The position numbers were made by a program, and so were the translations under genes. Source: Goniomonas avonlea (lineage: Eukaryota > Cryptophyceae > Goniomonadida > Goniomonadaceae). From it: 12,070 nt of DNA. The notes under the pieces are model-generated. The model did no database searches and was not told where the DNA came from. It saw only the letters and a list, made by a program, of their open reading frames with translations. The stretch spans positions 1 through 12,070 of the forward strand of contig QUTJ01031483.1 of the NCBI GenBank assembly GCA_003573635.1, written 5' to 3'. How positions within the stretch are numbered: position 1 is the first letter of the stretch; each line of letters begins with the position of its first letter. Below are positions 6,801 through 12,070 of the stretch, in pieces.

Positions 6801-9615
6801 GTTCTGATGAAGGTTTGCAAGCAGCGAGTGAGAGTGAGTGGAGGCAGACTGCTGAGTTGAAGTGGCAGACTGCTGAGTCTGCTGAGTTCAAGCAAGTTCG
6901 AGCAAGTGGCAGACTGCTGAGTTCAAGCAAGTGGCAGACTGCTGAGTTCAAGCAAGTGGCAGACTGCTGAGTTCAAGCAAGTGGCAGACTGAGTTCAACT
7001 GAGGTTGTGGCGAGCTTGACGTCAGGTGTCTCACGTCGAGTAGAAGTCCTTGAAGAGAACGCCGAGTTCAGTCCCGTCCGCGCCGCGGGCACCCAACCAC
7101 GCATGCTGGCCAACCGTCCCGTCAACGCCGACCTGCACAGACGTCAGCCATGCGCCCACGCACGTGGCAGCTCTGCAGTTCCGAGGCATGAATACTCTCA
7201 CTCACTCACTCACACACGCGCGCGCACTCGCGAGAGCGCGGTGGCCCACAGTCGCAAGGCCGACCTGAGAGGATACGAAGGGAGGGGAGGACAGGAGGGG
7301 CAGGAGGCGAAGGACAGAGGGAGATGATAGGAGGGAGAGGGGGGAGGAGGATGCATGGTGCACCTGCAAAATGCCGTCGCTGGCGGGAGGAACCTTGGGA
7401 ACAGTAAAGGTTGTGTTGAATGAAAAAGCATGGGCACGCCCGTCGTCGATCGCCTCGACCCTGAGACAGCTCGCATCAGTGAGATGGTCAGCACCAGTGG
7501 GCATAGTGTGCCAATAACATCAAGCTGGCAGTTCTAATTGGCTCGAGGGGTTGCCGTCACCACGGCCGGCGTACAGTCAGGCAGAGCACACAAACGGATC
7601 AGTTCTAGACACAGACACGACGCACACACAAAATCAGTGGAACGATGAGACAGGCTACTCACCGTCCCGCGCTGTAGATATGTGCAGAGAAGCAGTGGCC
7701 ACCGCTGAACCGCAGCTTGAAGTACTTGATCGCCGGGGTGTTGGTGGGCGAGTTGCTCCGGAGCTCAAGCTCAATCTGGCCGTCGGAGGACATGCCAGAC
7801 ATCTGCTCAGCTGAGATCGTGATCGTGTCCTGGTATCTGTGGCGTGGGCGGTGTGAATTGGCTTCGTGAGCGCGGTAATGGGGGCATGTGCGCCTGCCTG
7901 CCTGTGGCGTGGTGTGTGTGCGTGAATTGGCTTGGAGAGCGCGGTAATGCGGGCATGCGCGCCTGCCTGTCTGTGGCGTGGGGTGTGTGCATGGCCCGTC
8001 GCGGTTGCTTGGATCGCGACACGCACACGCGCGCCTGCGTGCCTGTGGCGTGGGTGGACAGGCGTGCACGTGCCTGCGTGCCTGTGGCGTGGGTGGTGCG
8101 GATTGGTTTGGGGAGCACGGTGAATGTGGAGAGCGAGGTGAATGTGGTGAATGCTGAGCATGTGTGCATGCCTGCCCTGCGGCGTGTGAAGACACAAATG
8201 CGCGTTCATTCGTGCAAGGTGAACGTGGGCGGTGTGCATGTGCTGTGCATGTACGCCGTCGACAAACGGTCCAAGACAAGGGTGACTCACTCGGAACCGC
8301 CTTGGAGCATCAAGGGCTCAGCTTTGATGTCCTTGAAGAAGTGGCCCAGAACCTCATGATGTTCACCGTACACCGTGAGGTAGTGTTGCGGGTCAATCAT
8401 ATCCTTGCCCACAGGCCCAGTGAGACCAATCGTGAGAGTGGCCACCGAACAGATGTGCGGGACGGACTTGAGAGCGAACACCTGGCGCTGGTTTAACAGG
8501 CAGGAGAGGGGTCATAGTTTTTGCACGGTTTAAACATGGAAGTACAAAATTGGGCGCATAGAACATGGCAAGGTGCCAGCGAGGAAGGTTCAGTTGAAAT
8601 CGACAAGCACCTGCTCGAATTTGAAGTCCAAGTTCGTGGGCGGGATGGTGCCGAGCTTCTGATCACAGTAGTACCGCACCTGTGATCCAGTTAACAAAAT
8701 ACAACGCCAAAAGGAGAGGAGGTCACACCTGGCGGGTGTTAGCAAGAAGTTTGTTGGCGTCGGAGCAAACGCCTGGTTTGGTGAAATGCAGCTCGAACTT
8801 GTCCGAAGTCGTGCAGCTGAGTTCAGAGCAGCAGCTGGGCTCAGCAGCCGCGGCCAATGCGGCTCCATACTTGAGTTCATAAGCAACCTCATACTCGGAT
8901 TGATCCACAGCACCCTGAAACACGCGCACGCGACGAAGCTGCAACAGTGTCAGGTCCAGAAGTGTCGATCAGCGGGGTTGGTCACCTGAGTCTTCTCAGC
9001 CCCAGTGTAGAAGCCTCCACGAATTTCAAAAGACTGAATGTCCTGCATGCAGCGGACAAACTCTTCAGTCGTGGGCGTATACCTCTTCTCCCCACTCTGG
9101 TGAACTGTGGTTGGAGCGAGGTAACGCCAAGCGGCCGATGTGTTCAAGGGAATCACATATTCCTTGGCGGTGTCGCCGTCTTTGACAATATCCTTGATTC
9201 CCATTCGCATACTGGGTTTTTTGCAGTTGATGATGACATCATTGTCCGTCACAAAATCTCCGCTCCACTCGAGGTGCTGAAGCCAGATGCGGAGCACCCC
9301 GTTCACGCCGTCAGCCTGAGGAAGTCAAAACGAATCGATCGTGTGCAAGTCAACACCCACCTTGTCACCAGACCAAAAATTGTTGAACTCACTCGGAGTC
9401 TTGAAATACCAGGTATAGTTGCCAGTGTCACTCATCTTGATGACCCCTTGGGCAAAGTCCGTCTCCAACCCTTTCCCACCAGAGACTACCTTCCCGGACG
9501 GGGACCAAACTTGCCCTGACGAACGAAAATTGCTTTCAGCGATAATGGAGCCAGGAGTGGCAGCAATAGCGCAGCCTAGGCCCAAGAGGAAAACAGCAAG
9601 AGCAACTTGCACCAT
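3853..9615 (-). CDS. Secreted/surface protein with laminin-B-like domains and three beta-modules, 14 exons, ~766 aa
   Basis: Proposed exons are 9615-9361, 9315-8986, 8914-8729, 8679-8611, 8481-8291, 7836-7663, 7460-7364, 7132-7035, 6569-6426, 6001-5851, 5391-5148, 4842-4779, 4480-4266 and 3935-3853, 2301 nt in one frame. Residues 1-19 form a signal peptide (VALAVFLLGLGCAIAA). Residues ~66-192 match the laminin-B (laminin IV) pattern: WYFKTPSEF, SGDK, GVLRIWL, KEYVIPL..W, then TEEF..CMQDIQSFEIRGGFY. A Cys-rich stretch follows (223-264). Three related modules lie at ~275-390 (A), ~411-511 (B) and ~651-752 (C), each with an LG-hydrophobic-K/R-D/E motif (VLGHFFKDI, ELGVLFKDF, TLGHILRED). Residues ~516-612 look like a second, partial laminin-B domain (EYVRIPMATLAKW, ELYSDFNNML). 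A C-terminal hydrophobic run (VVVALMFTGTGLLII) is either a membrane anchor or the last strand of module C. Borders of exons 10-14 are tentative: exon 10 could start at 6025 and exon 11 at 5415. The expected location is extracellular or cell surface. Confidence 0.72.
3957..3992. repeat. Pyrimidine-rich tract (CCCTCTCC-type)
   Basis: About 36 bp of almost pure C/T on the plus strand lie just upstream, in transcript sense, of the proposed last acceptor at 3936 in the laminin-B gene. Transcribed from the minus strand it reads as purine-rich RNA, so it is not a polypyrimidine tract for that acceptor. Confidence 0.7.
4207..4316. repeat. 53-bp tandem duplication, two copies
   Basis: Two copies of a 53-bp unit begin at 4211 and 4264 (ACCTGGGGG...). 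On the transcribed minus strand each copy carries a C-rich run, then CCCCAG directly followed by GTCTGT. Each unit therefore presents an acceptor-like and a donor-like sequence back to back. It overlaps the proposed donor of exon 13 (4266/4265) of the laminin-B gene. Confidence 0.8.
4611..4785. repeat. Tandem repeat, three copies of 57-62 bp
   Basis: ACGCACAGGAGTGGCMACATGGTC begins at 4611, 4673 and 4730 (M is C in the first copy and A in the others), giving spacings of 62 and 57 bp. The second and third copies share more (CTGCTGAGGCGAGAT). The array fills much of the proposed intron 4778-4481 of the laminin-B gene and reaches its 5' border. Confidence 0.8.
4942..5092. repeat. GT-rich microsatellite plus ~22-bp minisatellite
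   Basis: 4942-4973 is a (GT)n-like run. From 4997, units of about 22 bp related to CCTGAGGACTTGCAGCCTCT follow at 4997, 5019 and 5041, with a decayed fourth from 5064. All of it lies within the proposed intron 5147-4843 of the laminin-B gene. Confidence 0.8.
5416..5590. repeat. 24/25-bp minisatellite, seven copies
   Basis: The unit CTGCGGGTGCAAGGTTTGAG plus GYGTG starts at 5416, 5441, 5466, 5490, 5515, 5540 and 5564. Unit lengths are 25, 25, 24, 25, 25, 24, suggesting a 74-bp higher-order repeat of three units. On the transcribed strand each unit ends CTTGCACCCGCAG, a good acceptor-like sequence. The array abuts exon 11 of the laminin-B gene. Confidence 0.92.
6301..6326. repeat. 13-bp perfect direct duplication
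   Basis: CCAGTGATTTGGT occurs twice in direct succession within the proposed intron 6425-6002 of the laminin-B gene. The rest of that 424-bp intron shows nothing I can name. Confidence 0.85.
6698..6753. repeat. 28-bp tandem duplication, purine-rich
   Basis: Two near-identical 28-bp copies start GCAATCAATGACAAGAGAAG at 6698 and 6726. Just upstream (6626-6680) the short motif AGTGACA recurs several times. Both lie within the 465-bp proposed intron 7034-6570 of the laminin-B gene. Confidence 0.88.
6843..6995. repeat. 25-bp minisatellite, about five to six copies
   Basis: The unit AGACTGCTGAGTTCAAGCAA plus GTGGC recurs with a 25-bp period, clearest at 6911, 6936 and 6961, with diverged copies from 6843. 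It is in the same intron (7034-6570) as the 28-bp duplication but unrelated to it in sequence. Confidence 0.9.
7196..7350. repeat. (TCAC)n/(CG)n microsatellite and polypurine tract
   Basis: 7196-7226 runs from (CTCA)n into ACACACGCGCGCGC. 7266-7350 is a G/A-rich tract of repeated GGAGGGG-like blocks on the plus strand. Both lie in the proposed intron 7363-7133 of the laminin-B gene. Alternating CG/CA and polypurine sequences can adopt non-B DNA; here that is inference only. Confidence 0.8.
7854..8110. repeat. 69-bp tandem repeat plus diverged copies
   Basis: Two copies of a 69-bp unit begin TGAATTGGCT at 7854 and 7923 and share GAGCGCGGTAATG and GCCTGCCTG.CTGTGGCGTGG. More decayed CCTGTGGCGTGG blocks continue to about 8110. 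The unit is 23 codons long, so minus-strand frames stay open and mimic a repetitive protein. The array fills most of the proposed intron 8290-7837 of the laminin-B gene. Confidence 0.85.
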
Positions 9616-9774
9616 TCCTCTGTCTTGTCTCCCAAAAACTTCCAAAATTGACTCTGATTGACCCAGATTCCATACAGTTGATAACAAGCGGCACTTCGGA
9701 CCGTCAAACCGCGCCCTACAACCACGTTACTACTGTTGTAAGATACTGTCAGTCACGATCGAGAAAGTATCGTC
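9616..9774. promoter_or_regulatory. Short divergent intergenic region
   Basis: Only 159 bp separate the start of the laminin-B gene (minus) from the first ATG of the NAA38-like gene (plus). Both promoters and 5' UTRs must fit here or overlap the genes. I see no clear TATA box. Shared regulation is possible but is inferred from spacing only. Confidence 0.4.
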
Positions 9775-10125
9775 ATGGTGGTCGTACAGAGGTTCTTCCG
9801 AGTCTGTGCGCTGATGGCGCAAACACTGCAGGAGCGGCTGACCCCGCTGTTGGACAAGAAGATGAGGGTTGAAATGACCGATGGCCGTGTGTTGATTGGG
9901 ACGTTTATGTGTTTCGACAAGCTTGGAAACATTGCTCTTGGGGCGTGCGATGAATTTCGCCAGCGACGTCTCGCCAGCGGCAAGATGACAGGTATTTTCG
10001 TTTCGTTGTTGAGAAATTTTGAATTCACTCTTTGCTTCGCAGAGCACAAGCGTGGACTTGGAATGATTATGGTGAACAGACGTCATATTGTGCGCTGTTT
10101 TTCGGACAAGTCCGTGATGATGTGA
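9775..10125 (+). CDS. NAA38: NatC auxiliary subunit, LSM-domain protein (NAA38/LSMD1/Mak31-like)
   Basis: Exons are 9775-9991 and 10043-10125. The 51-bp intron (GTATTTTCG...CTTCGCAG) splits a Glu codon in phase 1. The product is 99 aa from ATG 9775, or 86 aa from ATG 9814, which may be the true start because the LSM fold begins after MAQTLQERL. Sm1 is seen as MRVEMTDGRVLIGTFMCFD..GNIALG and Sm2 as RGLGMIMVNRRHIVRC. The MTDGR, then fCxDk.gNi.LG, then E.R, then LG..MV..hIV series is the pattern I associate with NAA38 rather than with spliceosomal Sm or LSM2-8 proteins. In known systems NAA38 joins NAA30 and NAA35 in NatC, which acetylates N-terminal Met followed by a hydrophobic residue. Length fits yeast Mak31 (about 88 aa). 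The intron has no stop and is a multiple of three, so retention would insert 17 residues between Sm1 and Sm2. Confidence 0.85.
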   Translation: MVVVQRFFRVCALMAQTLQERLTPLLDKKMRVEMTDGRVLIGTFMCFDKLGNIALGACDEFRQRRLASGKMTGIFVSLLRNFEFTLCFAEHKRGLGMIMVNRRHIVRCFSDKSVMM

Positions 10126-10298
10126 TGCCTTATGCCAAGATGGTTGAGTCAGGCAACTGGCCAGCTTGTTAGCTGACAATCTGGCCATGCATCGAAGATC
10201 GCATCGTTCGAGATTCGGCTGGAAGCTAGCAAATCAGCCTATGGAACTCACTGCCAGTCCGAATCTGAGCATCAGCTTGAACGAGAGCGATGAATGTA
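10126..10298. other. Convergent intergenic gap
   Basis: These 173 bp between the stops of the NAA38-like gene (plus) and the EIPR1 gene (minus) must hold both 3' UTR ends. I see no clear poly(A) hexamer or repeat in it. Confidence 0.5.
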
Positions 10299-11921
10299 TT
10301 AAAGAAGAATGCTGTACTTGAGAGCTTGCGGCACATGCGACACGACCACATGCCCGTCGTATGATAAGGAAGCGAAACAGAAGCTGCCGCACTGTTAGCC
10401 GCAGGAAAAGCAACGATTAGCGACATACAAGTTCCCAGCGCTCCACTCCGCGGCATACACACTGTCCTCATGGTGAGTGAATCCCTGCACAAGCCGGTCG
10501 TTTCCATGCCCTTGAGTCCCAGCGCTGTTCACATCATTGTGTGAGCAGACACTCAGCATGAAAAGAACACTCACGACTCAGTGTCGGAGTCGAGGGACTG
10601 CGACAATGGCGCAGATGAAACAGAAGGAGCAGCCCACAAATTGACCACCGAGTCCGTGGATGCGGTCAAGACCAACAAGTCATAGCCTCTGCAAAAATAA
10701 AAAGTGAACACACTCGAAACGCGGTGAGGCGGCAGTAGGGGACGCGGAACCTCACCTATTATAAGCAACACGCCATGCCCAGTGAGAATGGCCGGTTAGT
10801 GTCAGCAGCGGCTGTCCAGGATTTCGACAGTCCCAGAACTTCAGCTTCCGATCATCACCACAGCTTGCCAAGTAATAAGGTCTGGAAAGGTGTAAGAAAA
10901 ATCCCCATCACGGCCCAAACCGTGCAAAAAACGCAATTGGTACATACTTGTTCGGGTTGTAGTCCACGTCTCGGCACACAGGGGCATGTCCATTCAGGAG
11001 GCTGTATGTGCATCTGCGAGTGTGAGTGAATATGAGGTTACTTGGATTGCGTCCACGCAGGGTTCATTGCGGAGAAATCTCGAATCTGGGTGTGCGCACT
11101 TCGCAGATCGAAGGTCCCAGCCCTTAACACCATTGTCGCACGCTGTGGCCACGACGGTCGCGTGATGGGGGTCCCATGACGCCCGACTCATACGTTGGAC
11201 TTCAGCGCTACTCACCACGGTGGGAGCCTGCAAGCAATTAGGAACGGCTCGGCCTGAGAACCAGGGTCACCTTTTTCAGAGTCCACCCATCATCGAGCCG
11301 CCATTCCCGAACACTGTTATCGTCAATAGAGACAACACAATCTCCGTGACCGCTTGGGTCCCATATTACCCTGATCACAGTGTCAGAAGACGCGGACCGC
11401 ACGGCTCTGCGCACCGCTTCGCCACACCCTTGTGTTCACCAAGAACGAGGACTTCTTCGAGCGGAGAGGTCAACGTCGTGACAACCTCGTCATCCATATC
11501 TGTCATTCGCCATAGGGTCGCAGCCTCTGCCGTAATTTGATCAGACAAGTCGGGGATGCAAGGACCCACCGGTGTTGTTGCAGGAGAAAAAGAGGCTCGA
11601 ATCGTGAGTGCAGGCAGACAAGTCCCAGACTTCTGGCTTGTGAGAGTAGATGCGTTCACATACAATTTCGTTGCTGTCTTCATTGTAGTCCAGGAGATGC
11701 ACCTGGACAAGGTCGTGAGTCAGGGTAGCGGATAAATATTTCGGGAACCTCATTGTCTTCTCTCAGACCAACTGTGCCAACCAGAAAACGGTTTTTCTCT
11801 GTGTTGTGCCGCACAGCGTCGAGGCAGCGAGCCTGTTGAACAACAGGTCAAAAGCCTATTTCGAGAAAAATGACAGCGCAACCTGCAATCGCAACCCATG
11901 ATAGTGAGCGGGGCCGTCCAT
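10299..11921 (-). CDS. EIPR1: EARP/GARP-interacting WD40 protein (EIPR1/TSSC1 family), complete, 11 exons, 360 aa
   Basis: Exons are 11921-11883, 11832-11749, 11702-11570, 11526-11415, 11370-11271, 11227-11100, 11013-10948, 10881-10756, 10688-10575, 10524-10429 and 10383-10299, 1083 nt in frame. Introns are 50, 46, 43, 44, 43, 86, 66, 67, 50 and 45 bp. The order of motifs follows TSSC1/EIPR1 end to end: an N-terminal [22 protein letters not shown], then WD units with [97 protein letters not shown], and the family C-terminus ASLSYDG..V..VP.ALKY.ILL. Human EIPR1 is 387 aa, so this is near full length, with a shorter acidic linker (SLDSDTES) before the last repeat. In animals EIPR1 binds the EARP/GARP tethers and acts in endosomal recycling and endosome-to-TGN transport. 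The intron at 11099-11014 stays open for a while and could be misread as exon. Confidence 0.93.
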
Positions 11922-12033
11922 GTTCGCAGCTCGCAAGGTGCTACACGTTTGCCAAACACGATAAGTTCGGATAATTATTCCGCTGGGTGACGGCTGGATT
12001 CCTGTAAAAGCCTCGCTCTCCCTCGACGTCTTG

Positions 12034-12040
<7 letters not shown>

Positions 12041-12070
<30 letters not shown>
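12041..12070. repeat. (TC)n microsatellite at window edge
   Basis: Fifteen uninterrupted TC units run to the last base of the window, so the true length is unknown. On the EIPR1 sense strand this is (GA)n, about 120 bp upstream of its start codon. The rest of 11922-12040 is presumed 5' UTR and promoter, without a recognisable element. Confidence 0.95.

Noticed and set aside
7655-8290. Long minus-strand open frame with His/Ala/Thr/Arg-rich repeats
   Set aside because: The repeated unit is 69 bp (23 codons), so an open frame is expected by chance. Donor and acceptor borders of matching phase flank the array, and the last part (below 7836) is genuine exon 6.

Overview
This window is nuclear DNA from a eukaryote. 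The evidence is about 32 GT-AG introns, most of them only 42-71 bp, and two recognisable housekeeping eukaryotic genes: an EIPR1/TSSC1 WD40 protein and a NatC auxiliary subunit of the LSM type (NAA38). Compact genes, very short introns and a GC-leaning composition suggest a microbial eukaryote (protist or microalga). I cannot place it further from sequence alone. There is no operon, phage, IS element, CRISPR array or convincing tRNA/rRNA.

Layout: (1) 1-1905, minus strand: an 8-exon coiled-coil gene whose 3' end lies outside the window. (2) 1906-2187: divergent promoter interval. (3) 2188-2996, plus strand: a 2-exon multi-pass membrane protein. (4) 2997-3852: convergent gap holding a probable 3' UTR and a GC-rich diverged tandem-repeat block. 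(5) 3853-9615, minus strand: a 14-exon gene that I reconstruct as a 766-residue secreted or surface protein. It has a signal peptide, a laminin-B (laminin IV) type domain, three copies of a beta-sandwich-like module and a second, partial laminin-B-like domain. Most of its 13 introns are inflated by unrelated minisatellites. (6) 9616-9774: divergent promoter. (7) 9775-10125, plus strand: NAA38-like LSM protein, 2 exons. (8) 10299-11921, minus strand: EIPR1/TSSC1, 11 exons, complete. (9) The window ends in a (TC)n microsatellite.

Gene models were built by hand. I joined open stretches at GT-AG borders where the codon phase matched on both sides. The EIPR1 and NAA38 models are also supported by family sequence patterns. 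The laminin-B gene model keeps one frame through all 14 exons, and its internal repeats share intron phases, but the last three exon borders (4842-3853) are tentative. The genes appear functionally independent: N-terminal acetylation (NAA38), endosome-to-Golgi/recycling tethering (EIPR1), a cell-surface or matrix protein, a membrane protein and a coiled-coil protein. The most unusual content is the laminin-B/beta-module protein and its repeat-filled introns.
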